Source: JAHRVQ01 sp047616645
Lineage (GTDB): Bacteria; Pseudomonadota; Gammaproteobacteria; Pseudomonadales; Azotimanducaceae
Length of the DNA: 26,981 bases
NCBI GenBank assembly: GCA_047616645.1
Contig: JBLHIH010000043.1
Location: 1-26,981, forward strand
Reading direction: 5' to 3'
Shown here: positions 1 through 7,218 of the stretch, one piece after another
Numbering within the stretch: the stretch's first letter is position 1
Layout of the letters: every line of letters begins with the position of its first letter
Translations under genes and position numbers: made by a program
The notes under the pieces: generated by a model
Told to the model about the DNA's origin: nothing
What the model saw: the letters and a program-made list of their open reading frames with translations, nothing else
The model's database searches: none

Positions 1-222
1 CAAGATGATTTCGGGCAGTTTGAGTTGCCTACTGATGGTTACAATCTACTGTCCTTGTATGCTGACTACCACTGGAATGTGGGAACCGGCGGTGAACTTA
101 AGTTGTTCCTTCGAGGAGACAATCTTGGGGATGAAGAAGTTCGTAATCACACGACGCGATTGAAGAACTTTGCACCGGACGCTGGCCGAAGCATTCAGCT
201 AGGCCTTCGCTATACGCTTTAG
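1..222 (+). CDS. TonB-dependent outer-membrane receptor, C-terminal fragment (ZnuD-like)
   Basis: The frame is open from base 1 to the TAG at 220-222, so only the last 73 codons are in the window. The peptide alternates hydrophobic and polar residues as in the final beta-strands of a TonB-dependent barrel. It has the motif FLRGDNLGDEEVRNHTTRLK, then APDAGRS, and ends in GLRYTL. The pattern 'R-H-T..LK..AP..GR....GLR' is, from memory, typical of ZnuD-like zinc receptors; this is family resemblance, not a search result. The stop overlaps the convergent cobW-like gene by 4 nt. The nearby Zur regulator and COG0523 GTPase make zinc uptake across the outer membrane the likely role. The start, signal peptide, plug domain and promoter (possibly also Zur-controlled) lie outside the window. 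The TBDR call is firm; the zinc assignment is inference. Confidence 0.85.
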   Translation, partial: QDDFGQFELPTDGYNLLSLYADYHWNVGTGGELKLFLRGDNLGDEEVRNHTTRLKNFAPDAGRSIQLGLRYTL

Positions 223-1223
223 CGAGAGCAAGTCTTTAAGAGATTTTCTTCAAAGGCGTCTGCGTCAAAGCCAGTACTCGATATTATCTCGATTCGACTA
301 TCCGGTAGATCTCGAAGGGTTAACTCTTCGAGATCATCGCCGGCATAATTGAAGCCTATATTCACGGTTGAAGTTATGAATAGCGCTTTTAATCGGTCAA
401 CTTTGGTCTGCTCAAGGAGTGCCGAAACTTCGTTTGATTCAAATGTGAAGGTTGATTCAAACAGCCAGCCATAGGATTCAAATCCTTCGCTGTGATTACT
501 CATACGAATAAACCCTTCTGCTGGGAATTTGATTTCTGGTTCCGGGGCGTCTAGTGCCAGCTCAGTGGAAGTATGAAGCTTGTTTTTATTCAGCCGCCAG
601 GCTGACGCAGGACCGTCAAGCCATTCAAGTTCTAGATTGCCTCTGCTTGCTGCTACGAGTTTACGCTCAGGCAGAAGCGCACTCGAGGATAAATATGAGT
701 GCAGATTTGAGAGGTCAGAGCTGTCATACAGGTCATTTTTACTGGCGATGATTAGATCTGCGATTTCGAGTTGTTGGTTGAAAGTGTCATGCTTGGTGTA
801 TCTAGAATATTTTACTTTGCGGGCATCTACCATTGCTATTGTGGTGCGCAGATCTAAAAGCTCTCGGTAGTGGTCGGCGGCAAGAACGCTCATCACCTCA
901 AACGGGTGGCCAAGCCCGGTCGGTTCAATAATCAACCGCTGCGGTTTCGCCCGGGCTAACAACATATTCATCGCGATCTGCATCGGAAGACCCGCGGCGC
1001 AGCACATGCAGCCACCGGGCACCTCGCGAATAAAAACGCCTGATTCAACATTACTGGAGAGTAAACCGCCATCAATGCCGATCTCGCCAAACTCGTTTAC
1101 CAGTATTGCCCAGGATTCAGAGGGGGGCTTTTGTTGCATGAGATTGAGTATCGCGGTCGATTTTCCAGCGCCTAGAAAGCCAGTAACGATGTTGGTTTTG
1201 ATGTTCGAGAGTCTATCTGCCAT
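219..1223 (-). CDS. COG0523/CobW-family metallochaperone GTPase
   Basis: This is a G3E-class P-loop GTPase of the CobW/ZNG1/YeiR group, which delivers zinc or another metal to client proteins in the cytoplasm. Starting at MADRLSNIK it has about 334 residues. A Walker A loop GFLGAGKST lies near residue 15, and the diagnostic CxCC metal motif (GGCMCC) near residue 72. The switch segment EPTGLGHP follows at about 100, and a guanine-specificity motif SKND (for NKxD) at about 161. A CobW C-terminal-like region follows. The frame is open further up, to 1289, and an ATG at 1244 has a purine-rich upstream stretch, so the start is uncertain. I chose 1223 because family members usually begin a few residues before the P-loop strand. 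It is the third gene of a zur-merC-cobW operon and overlaps the MerC gene by about 11 nt. Zur-controlled COG0523 proteins typically act under zinc starvation. The metal specificity is inferred from context. Confidence 0.9.
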   Translation of the reverse strand: MADRLSNIKTNIVTGFLGAGKSTAILNLMQQKPPSESWAILVNEFGEIGIDGGLLSSNVESGVFIREVPGGCMCCAAGLPMQIAMNMLLARAKPQRLIIEPTGLGHPFEVMSVLAADHYRELLDLRTTIAMVDARKVKYSRYTKHDTFNQQLEIADLIIASKNDLYDSSDLSNLHSYLSSSALLPERKLVAASRGNLELEWLDGPASAWRLNKNKLHTSTELALDAPEPEIKFPAEGFIRMSNHSEGFESYGWLFESTFTFESNEVSALLEQTKVDRLKALFITSTVNIGFNYAGDDLEELTLRDLPDSRIEIISSTGFDADAFEENLLKTCSR

Positions 1224-1626
1224 GGAGGGATTTAGTCCGAACATTCCTTTGCCTACAAAGGCGAAAGTTCTGAATATGACTCGCAGCAACCAGCAACGCG
1301 CCTAAAACAGTGCTCATCTTCTCGAGATCTTCACCTAATAAGTCATGAGCGAACAGAGCGGTTAAGATCAAAATCGCCAGTCCAGCTGTTCCCAAAGCGA
1401 GTACTTGCCAGCTGCGATGTCGCTTGCAGCCTAAGGTCAAAGCGATAATGCTGGTCGGCATGATTAGAGCGACCAACAGCAGATGGAATGTTTCATCACC
1501 TAGCGTAGCGAGGAGCGCCATGGAGGGTAAAAGCGCGAGTGCAATCGGTATAAGCAAGCAATGGACGAGGCAGAGTGCCGAGATTCCGATGGCAGCTTTG
1601 TCGAAATTGGTCGAGAGCGTTGTCAT
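1213..1626 (-). CDS. MerC-domain inner-membrane protein
   Basis: This is a 137-residue, very hydrophobic protein with about four transmembrane segments (roughly residues 12-34, 45-63, 72-92 and 104-115). The first helix carries CLVHC (Cys19, His22, Cys23), the short Cys/His signature seen in MerC-domain proteins. True MerC is a mercuric-ion uptake protein of mer operons. Chromosomal MerC-domain proteins beside zur and COG0523 genes are not mercury-resistance genes; a zinc or other soft-metal transport role is the natural inference. The tail (RQRNVRTKSLHGR) is basic and cytoplasmic-looking. Its ATG directly abuts the stop codon of zur, and its 3' end overlaps the GTPase gene, so the three genes are almost certainly co-transcribed and translationally coupled. 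There are no merA, merT, merP or merR homologues in the window. Confidence 0.8.
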   Translation of the reverse strand: MTTLSTNFDKAAIGISALCLVHCLLIPIALALLPSMALLATLGDETFHLLLVALIMPTSIIALTLGCKRHRSWQVLALGTAGLAILILTALFAHDLLGEDLEKMSTVLGALLVAASHIQNFRLCRQRNVRTKSLHGR

Positions 1627-2109
1627 TTAGTGACTCGCTTGATCAGATTGTGGACCACAGTCGTTGCAATAGCACTCAAACTCAAGTTGTGGTCTAGCGA
1701 GGTGGAATCCTGCATCAACCACAGCATCTTTTAATGAGCGAATAACCGAACGATTAATGCTGATCTCTTCGACCGCGTTGCAACTATTACAAACAAGAAA
1801 TTGCGGAATTTCGTGAGCGTGGTCACAAGAAATGTGCGAGCAAGCGACATACTTTTTAGCTAGGTTTAGTCGGTGCACGAGATCTTCTTCTTCGAGAAAT
1901 TCGAGAATTCTGTACACGCTCATCGCAGGTAACTGCTGGCCCAGCTTATCTCGGCAGTAGTCGATAAGTTCGTAAGCTGAGAGCGCTTTTTTCGATTGGA
2001 CCAAGCCCGTTAGTACTTGGCGCCGTTTTTCAGTGAGCTTGGTGCCGCGTTGCTTGCACTGTTGCTCGGCGTGATTGATTACGCTACGTGTGGAAGATGT
2101 TTTTGTCAT
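1627..2109 (-). CDS. zur: Zur-type Fur-family transcriptional regulator
   Basis: This is a 160-residue Fur-family metalloregulator, best read as Zur. The N-terminal winged helix (about 10-85) contains KLTEKRRQVL and the recognition segment AMSVYRILEFLEEEDLVHRL. The dimerisation and metal half has DHAHE at 96-100 and two CxxC pairs, CNSC (107-110) and CNDC (148-151), which form the structural zinc site. The Zur reading rests on those Cys pairs, the length, the operon partners (MerC-domain protein and COG0523 GTPase) and a Zur-box-like operator 24 bp upstream. Zur with Zn(II) represses zinc-uptake genes. This copy probably represses its own operon and perhaps the ZnuD-like receptor. It is the first gene of the operon, and its stop codon abuts the MerC start. 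An iron- or peroxide-sensing Fur paralogue is less likely. Confidence 0.9.
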   Translation of the reverse strand: MTKTSSTRSVINHAEQQCKQRGTKLTEKRRQVLTGLVQSKKALSAYELIDYCRDKLGQQLPAMSVYRILEFLEEEDLVHRLNLAKKYVACSHISCDHAHEIPQFLVCNSCNAVEEISINRSVIRSLKDAVVDAGFHLARPQLEFECYCNDCGPQSDQASH

Positions 2110-2132
2110 GGGGTTGAGCCTTGGGAAGTAAC

Positions 2133-2151
2133 AATGTTATAACATATCATT
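2133..2151 (-). promoter_or_regulatory. Zur-box-like operator upstream of zur
   Basis: The sequence AATGTTATAACATATCATT is a near-perfect inverted repeat built around GTTATAAC/GATATGTT. It closely resembles the TGTTATAATATAACA-type operators bound by gammaproteobacterial Zur. It ends 24 bp upstream of the zur ATG, where a repressor would cover the promoter. The match is by eye. Confidence 0.7.
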
Positions 2152-2989
2152 GGTGTGATAGCCACTCTTCCACATATTTTTGCGGTGTGAGCAACGCTGC
2201 GGTGCTCCATTGATTCAACATCCATCGCAGGCTCTACAAAGCATGCGGTTTGCTGTTTTGTAAAGCCTCCAAGTTTCCCGGACCTGAACGGCGTAGCGCG
2301 CAAAAAATAGCAGAAGTGGTGTCTCGTTAGCTCGTGTAAGCGAGTAAGTTTTACACCTGTTTGCAGATGTTGCCTGCAAAGCAGCGCAGTGTCTATAAGA
2401 TTATTGCCGACCGCCCACCATCACCGAGAAGGTTTAGCGCCAGCTTCTTTTGCACAAGTATTTCTCTTGTCCACTCTACCTGCCAGTCTTGCTGTTGCTC
2501 GTTTTCGACAGGCGCCAAATCAGCGCCAAACCGACCGCTGGCTGATCCGCGAACGATCGGCCCAGTCGATATGTTGGCGAAGATAGAGACTTTGTTTGGC
2601 TAATTACTTGGTGCGTGCAGCGAAGACCGTCGAGCTGCCTGCCAAATCTTCGACCCGCCGCATTCCTCGGCAGTAATTATGGATGTCGTCAAAATAGTCA
2701 AAATATTGGAAAGCAGCCGAAGATGCTGCCCGCATGTATGCTTCTGTTGTCACTAACCCATTTGCCCTGAAGCTATTCAAATTGAGGGCCATCGCGCTGC
2801 GATACTCGACTATTCTTTAGAGTATGTAGTTTGTCGACCGATTAACATAACACTTTCCCGCGGAATCAAAAGCAGGTACGGTTGACCCATAGTCTGTCTT
2901 ACTAAGCGTGTATTCGGCAATACAGGTCTGGAATCTCGGCTTGGCGAAGGCACCTGAAAAAACCGATAAGGCATAATAAGGCATAATCT
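2152..2989. other. Gene-poor stretch between zur and the amidase gene
   Basis: About 840 bp with no recognisable gene. Two open frames could be relics or chance: 2389-2586 (+, 65 codons, very basic and Arg/Gln-rich at its end) and 2604-2792 (-, 62 codons, with an aromatic patch FQYFDYFDD). Neither has a clear Shine-Dalgarno or a family I recognise. They face each other and end 17 bp apart. The zur promoter must lie at the left end. The amidase leader at the right end has the 10-bp repeat ATAAGGCATA twice just before the start codon; the second copy supplies an AAGG ribosome-binding site. Confidence 0.4.
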
Positions 2990-4432
2990 ATGACTGATAT
3001 TAGTGATATGGACGCTGTCGAACTCGCAGTCCGCATTACCCAAGGAGACATCAGCCCCGTCGAGGCCGTTTCTGCAGCGATCGCAGTATGTGAACGGCTA
3101 AATCCGGATCTCAATGTTCTCTGCTCAGAGAGATTTGAGCGTGCGCTCGAAGACGCGCGTGCAATCAAACCTGGGTCTGCACCGTTTGCCGGGGTCCCAA
3201 CCCTGATCAAAGACCTTGGTACCCCGGAAGCGGGTGAACCGAGCTACATGGGTAACCGAGTGCTAAAGGCGCTTGACATAAAGTCACCCATCGATGCCCA
3301 CATTGTCACAAAAATGAAGGCTGCTGGTCTGGTCTCTATCGGTCGAACCAACGTACCAGAAATGGCCTGCGGCAACTGTCCATGGGCTTGCGAGAATGAA
3401 GCCTTTGGCGATACCCGCAACCCCTGGAATCTTGCCCACACCGCGACTGGCTCAAGCGGCGCAAGCGCAGCGGCAGTGGCTGCCGGAATTGTACCCATCG
3501 CCCACGCCAGTGATGGTGGGGGTTCCACCAGGGTGCCAGCAAGTGCAAATGGTTTGGTTGGCCTTAAACCGTCTCGCGGGCGCATTTCCTGGGGACCGAT
3601 GATCGGCGAATCGTGGGCTGGTGCCGCGGTCCAGGGACTGCTCACCAGAACAGTGAGAGACACAGCGCTCGGACTGCAGCTCGTGTCTGGACCGATGCCC
3701 GGCGACCCTTACAGCTTACCGCAACCCGTGCGTCATTTTTCCGAAGAGCTGGCGCGTCCGCCAGGACGCCTCCGAATCGGCGTCTGTCGAGTCAATAAAC
3801 TCGGCGATCTGCATCCGGATTGCGTTGCCGCAGTTGACTCGGTCGCCAGCTATCTCGAGGCCGAGGGACATTACGTCGAAGAAGCGTATCCCGAAAACCA
3901 GTTTGATGAACCAGGTTACGCAGGTTACTTTCGAGTCATCGCTGTGGGTACGGTCGCGACGGTTCGAGCAATAGAGCGCATAGCAGGCCGCTCGCTCACC
4001 GAAGCAGATATGGAACCAGGCTCCTGGGTGTCGTACCAGATGGGCTTACCTGTCACCGGCGTTGAATTTGCTGAAGCGCATGCGCACATGAACATTTTCA
4101 CTCGTCGCTATGCTGCATGGTGGGAAGGTGAAAACGGCTTCGATCTGTTGTTATCGCCGACAATGGCCACGCCGCCACCTGAGCTTGGTTTTCTTGTCAG
4201 TGAGCCGGCGGATCGGGTGGCGCGTTCGCGTGATACTTTTCCCTATACGATGCAGTGCAATGTGACGGGTCAGCCTGCGATCTCGTTACCGCTAGCCATG
4301 AGCGGCGAGGGCCTGCCCATTGGCGTGCAATTTGCTGCGCGTTATGGGGATGAGGCAACGCTCCTGCGCGTCGCGGCGCAGTTGGAGCAACTGATGCCAT
4401 GGCACCACCGTAAGCCCTCCGGGATCATGTGA
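2990..4432 (+). CDS. Amidase-signature (AS) family hydrolase
   Basis: This is a 480-residue cytoplasmic hydrolase of the amidase-signature family, which cleaves C-N amide bonds through a Ser-cisSer-Lys triad. The triad is visible: Lys74 in TLIKDLG, Ser155 in TGSSGASAA, and nucleophile Ser179 in SDGGGSTRVPA. The 24-residue spacing between the two serines is the same as in FAAH and malonamidase. SDGGGST replaces the usual SDTGGSI, a mild variation that keeps the serine. There is no signal peptide. The C-terminus (MQCNVTGQPAISLPLAMSGEGLPIGVQF) is the usual family ending, so the gene is complete. The ATG at 2990 has AAGG 8 nt upstream. It stands alone on its strand: zur is divergent and the RAYT element lies downstream. 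The substrate cannot be read from sequence. It is not GatA, because no gatB or gatC neighbours are present. Confidence 0.92.
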   Translation: MTDISDMDAVELAVRITQGDISPVEAVSAAIAVCERLNPDLNVLCSERFERALEDARAIKPGSAPFAGVPTLIKDLGTPEAGEPSYMGNRVLKALDIKSPIDAHIVTKMKAAGLVSIGRTNVPEMACGNCPWACENEAFGDTRNPWNLAHTATGSSGASAAAVAAGIVPIAHASDGGGSTRVPASANGLVGLKPSRGRISWGPMIGESWAGAAVQGLLTRTVRDTALGLQLVSGPMPGDPYSLPQPVRHFSEELARPPGRLRIGVCRVNKLGDLHPDCVAAVDSVASYLEAEGHYVEEAYPENQFDEPGYAGYFRVIAVGTVATVRAIERIAGRSLTEADMEPGSWVSYQMGLPVTGVEFAEAHAHMNIFTRRYAAWWEGENGFDLLLSPTMATPPPELGFLVSEPADRVARSRDTFPYTMQCNVTGQPAISLPLAMSGEGLPIGVQFAARYGDEATLLRVAAQLEQLMPWHHRKPSGIM

Positions 4433-4454
4433 ATCGAAGCCCTTGTTGGTAGGA

Positions 4455-4540
4455 CGAATAATCCGGACACCCACGAATAATCCGGACACCCATGATCTTT
4501 AATTTATAATAATCCGGACACCCATGATCTTCAATTTATA
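4455..4540 (+). repeat. REP-like repeat array on the 3' side of the RAYT gene (three copies)
   Basis: There are three direct copies of a unit with the core AATAATCCGGACACCCA. Copies start at about 4455, 4474 and 4508 (spacings 19 and about 32 bp). Copies two and three extend by ATGATCTTYAATTTAT. The array begins 22 bp after the amidase stop and lies downstream of the transposase gene. The core CGGACACCCATGAT matches, in reverse complement, the repeat core on the other side of the transposase (5689-5949). This is the two-sided, inverted layout expected of REP sequences mobilised by a RAYT. Confidence 0.8.
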
Positions 4541-4675
4541 ATATAAACAATATCCAATCAATAAGCATATCAATTCAAATCCACCCCCAAAGGAATAGTA
4601 AAAAATGTAGTTTATTTTGACTGACCTAAAATTCGTGTCAACTTTGCGGATTGAATACTTAAGAACTATAGAAAT

Positions 4676-5611
4676 TTAGTTGTAATGAACCACAGACCGG
4701 CTTTTCACCCAGCATTGACCAATGCTCTTTGCGTAATCTTTTAATGAATCTATCGAACCCACTGCACGTTGCCAACAATTAGGTTGAGGTATGTGATCTC
4801 GAAACCAATGATCACTATTGGTGTGGTTATTTCTTAGGCAAAGATCTACTTCGCGAGGCAGTCCGTGTCGTTTATCTTTCTGGGTCTCTGCCGTCCAGTG
4901 CACTAATGCAACATAATCTTTAAGCTTAATGTCAGCGAATGGTCTGATACTTAGCTTATCTATGGCAGTAATAACGTCAGCTTCTTCATCGTTTCGTATC
5001 CTGCGTTGAATGGATGTAAAATCACTTTCTTTCAAACTTTTAGCGATACCTGCTCGTACCGGGTTTAAATCCACATAAACCATGCAGGCTAAAACAGAGG
5101 CGTCATCCAATAATATTTGAGATTTAAATCGTCCTTCCCAAAATCGACCAGTACAGCAATCTTCTTTATTCGCAAGACGTGCTAAAGGCTCATTGATGAA
5201 TCGCATAAACCAGGACAGTGATTGTAGTCGATCACGGAGCTCAGCTAAACGATCATCGTTTTCCATTATCAGTGACTTGCGGAAATTATGTGCTTGATCG
5301 ATATCTGCTACCTTCGTTTTCACTGGGCATAATTTTAACCATCGTTCCGCCACTTCTTCATCGCTGAGTAAGGTGGGTTCGATCGTCAGCACAATATGAT
5401 AGTGATTACTCATAACTGCATAAGAGTAGACTGATATGGAAAATATTTGGCTAAGTTCTAGTAAGCGGTTTTCTATCCATTCCCGTCTATGAGAAAAATC
5501 TCGACCAGTCAACTCATCTACTCCGCAAAGAAAAGAGCGTCGTACGCAACGTGAACATACATGGTAGGTTCCGCCTGATGGATCTATGAGATGGCTACGT
5601 GGGTAAGTCAT
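4676..5611 (-). CDS. REP-associated tyrosine transposase (RAYT, Y1/HUH family)
   Basis: This 311-residue protein of the IS200-like Y1 transposase superfamily is thought to nick and mobilise REP sequences as single strands. The HUH metal motif is His70-Tyr71-His72 in MSNHYHIVL. The candidate catalytic tyrosine is Tyr179 in MVYVDLNPVRAGI, the spot where RAYTs carry the YxxxNPV signature. RFWEGRFKSQ upstream of it is also typical. An N-terminal Cys-rich patch (THVCSRCVRR-like, Cys19 and Cys22) and a C-terminal extension after residue 230 make it longer than compact RAYTs of about 165 residues. The frame is intact, so the enzyme may be active. REP-like repeats lie on both sides in opposite orientation. 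The first nine codons are included in a 141-bp duplication, so a second, unproductive copy of the start lies at 5777-5802. Confidence 0.9.
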   Translation of the reverse strand: MTYPRSHLIDPSGGTYHVCSRCVRRSFLCGVDELTGRDFSHRREWIENRLLELSQIFSISVYSYAVMSNHYHIVLTIEPTLLSDEEVAERWLKLCPVKTKVADIDQAHNFRKSLIMENDDRLAELRDRLQSLSWFMRFINEPLARLANKEDCCTGRFWEGRFKSQILLDDASVLACMVYVDLNPVRAGIAKSLKESDFTSIQRRIRNDEEADVITAIDKLSIRPFADIKLKDYVALVHWTAETQKDKRHGLPREVDLCLRNNHTNSDHWFRDHIPQPNCWQRAVGSIDSLKDYAKSIGQCWVKSRSVVHYN

Positions 5612-5726
5612 GACAAGAACTTACTACACACTTCAATAATGTTTTATCCGATATCTCTGATATATGCTTAGGAGATTGACGGTAAAAACTGGTCGATATA
5701 TCTTAATGATGGATGTCCGCATTTCG
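5586..5726. repeat. 141-bp direct repeat, copy 1 (includes RAYT start)
   Basis: Copy 1 is identical by eye to 5777-5917 at an offset of 191 bp. It contains the first codons of the transposase, its upstream region with the likely promoter, and one REP-like unit. It looks like a local tandem duplication made during or after insertion of the element. Confidence 0.9.
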
Positions 5727-5972
5727 TCTTATGCTGGTCGATATATCTTAATGATGGATGTCCGCATTTCGTCTTCATGAGATGGCTACGTGGGTAAGTC
5801 ATGACAAGAACTTACTACACACTTCAATAATGTTTTATCCGATATCTCTGATATATGCTTAGGAGATTGACGGTAAAAACTGGTCGATATATCTTAATGA
5901 TGGATGTCCGCATTTCGGATATATCTTAATGATGGATGTCCGCATTTCGGCATCCGCATTTCGGCATTTCGT
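5689..5972. repeat. REP-like repeat array on the 5' side of the RAYT gene
   Basis: The unit CTTAATGATGGATGTCCGCA followed by TTTCG occurs four times: within 5689-5730, 5734-5775, 5880-5917 and 5917-5949. Two shortened CGCATTTCGGC pieces follow, up to about 5972. The first two copies are an exact 42-bp tandem with a period of 45. In reverse complement the core reads CGGACATCCATCAT, close to CGGACACCCATGAT on the other flank. The array ends abruptly inside a TonB-receptor reading frame. Unequal spacers and truncated units argue against CRISPR. Confidence 0.85.
5777..5917. repeat. 141-bp direct repeat, copy 2
   Basis: This is the second copy of 5586-5726. It carries a duplicate of the RAYT start codon and nine codons on the minus strand. 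The codons before the duplicate start do not continue into the transposase, so it is a dead end. Copy 2 runs directly into further REP-like units and then the receptor remnant. Confidence 0.9.
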
Positions 5973-6176
5973 CGGAATTTTGAGGAGATACCATCCTATA
6001 CCAATGTCAATGCTCAGTTGGGATGGGAAACTGGCAGTATGACTATCGCTCTGTATGCCGAAAATCTGTTGAATAACGACGAATACCGCACCATCAATCC
6101 AGCGAACTCGACCACGCACCGATATCGTACTTTGCGACCCAGAACCATTGGTTTGAGAATTGGCCGGAAGCTGTAG
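5973..6176 (+). pseudogene. TonB-dependent receptor remnant (last ~67 codons)
   Basis: From about RRNFEEIPSYTNVNAQ the frame reads like the final strands of a TonB-dependent receptor: alternating beta-barrel residues, ALYAENLLNNDEYRT, and an RTIGLRIGRKL ending at the TAG. Everything upstream in this frame (5904-5972) is translated REP repeat, and there is no receptor sequence on the far side of the RAYT element. The 5' part, including signal peptide, TonB box and plug, is therefore gone, not merely interrupted. The remnant lies 88 bp before the esterase operon on the same strand. It was probably the outer-membrane uptake gene of that operon, and the operon's original promoter was probably lost with it. 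Confidence 0.8.
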
Positions 6177-6264
6177 CGATATATCTGGCTGAACACGGCG
6201 GCTTATGTCATGGTCTTACTCGTCTCTTTCAATTGTCTGGAAAGAATTCACCCGAGAGGTAGGG

Positions 6265-7218
6265 ATGCTTAAACCAAGAATGTTCAGTTTGTTACTGACC
6301 TTTGTATTTCTGCCAATTGAGGCCTGGTCCCAGTCGGAGTTCACAATGGAACAAGCCAAGTCATTTATTGATGGCGGCATGCAAACGCTTGCTCCCTTGG
6401 TTGAGCGAGCGACCCGAAGGAACGCGACAGAGAACGTCACAGTCAAGAAAGACATTCCATATCAGCAGCACGCTGATGTGGATCAGGTCAGACTTAGCCT
6501 GGATTTATACACGAGTGGGGAGGTGAGTAGCGATTCAGAGAAACCACTTATTTTGTATGTTCATGGGGGGGGTTGGCTGGGTGGCGATAAGGCTTCGGCA
6601 TTGTTTAAATCCGCCGAATTTGTAGAGGCAGGCTATGTGTTTGCCTCTGCCAATTATCGCTTTCGGCCGGAGGCATCGCTTGTTGAGATAACGCAGAGTG
6701 TTGCGGATGCTGTCGGCTGGCTACATCGCGAGGCGAGGGAATTTGGCGGCGATCCTAATCGAATTTTTTTGATGGGGCACTCTGCTGGCGCCCACCTTGT
6801 TTCAGTACTGGGCACCAATCCAGCTTTTCTACGCAAATCGCTTGTTCCCATGGATGCCATCAGTGGCGTGATTTCCTTGGACACTGCCGTGTACGACTTG
6901 CCTAAGTTGGCCAGTAGCAGCAGCTTTCACGCAATGGTATTTGATGGTCTGCAATCGACTTGGCTGGATGTATCACCGATGCATCAAATACATAATAACC
7001 CCGCAAAAACGCCGTTTCTGGTTTTTTACTCCGAAGGACGCCCTGCGTACGCCACACAAGTGGTCCCGTTTGTCGAGAAGCTGAGGTTGGCTGGATACCC
7101 TGTGTCCATACACGAGGCAAAGGGTAGAAGCCACGAAGAATTGGACAAGCAGATCGGCACCCAGGATGATGAATCGACGCAGCAGATACGAAATTTCCTT
7201 ATTGAGTACTCTAAATAA
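6265..7218 (+). CDS. Exported alpha/beta-hydrolase (carboxylesterase / BD-FAE-like)
   Basis: The reading frame is open from 6205, but I place the start at the ATG at 6265. A GAGAGG Shine-Dalgarno precedes it and a classic signal peptide follows (MLKPRMFSLLLTFVFLPIEA, cleavage near WSQS). The mature enzyme has the HGGGW oxyanion-hole motif (LYVHGGGWLGGD, about residue 100). It also has the nucleophile elbow GHSAG (Ser about 173) and a terminal histidine in GRSHEELD. These are features of the hormone-sensitive-lipase/BD-FAE class of small-ester hydrolases. The usual acid residue after 'PFLVFYSEG' is not evident: the segment reads SEGRPAYATQ where family members show G.xD. The acid may be the Glu, or may lie elsewhere. 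It is the first intact gene of a three-gene operon, coupled by TAATG to the VCBS-repeat gene. Natural substrate unknown. Confidence 0.85.
   Translation: MLKPRMFSLLLTFVFLPIEAWSQSEFTMEQAKSFIDGGMQTLAPLVERATRRNATENVTVKKDIPYQQHADVDQVRLSLDLYTSGEVSSDSEKPLILYVHGGGWLGGDKASALFKSAEFVEAGYVFASANYRFRPEASLVEITQSVADAVGWLHREAREFGGDPNRIFLMGHSAGAHLVSVLGTNPAFLRKSLVPMDAISGVISLDTAVYDLPKLASSSSFHAMVFDGLQSTWLDVSPMHQIHNNPAKTPFLVFYSEGRPAYATQVVPFVEKLRLAGYPVSIHEAKGRSHEELDKQIGTQDDESTQQIRNFLIEYSK

Noticed and set aside
1213..1626. Mercury-resistance mer operon
   Set aside because: Only a MerC-domain protein is present; merA, merT, merP and merR are absent, and its partners are zinc-related.
2106..2303. 65-codon minus-strand frame upstream of zur
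   Set aside because: It overlaps the Zur-box and zur start, has no ribosome-binding site and resembles no family; treated as a chance frame.
5689..5972. Spaced repeats that could look like a CRISPR array
   Set aside because: Units are unevenly spaced, some abut, others are truncated, spacers are not uniform, and there are no cas genes. The match to the other RAYT flank explains them as REP-like repeats.
5904..5972. Receptor-like coding sequence extending left of 5973
   Set aside because: The translated residues here come entirely from the repeat units, not from a receptor.
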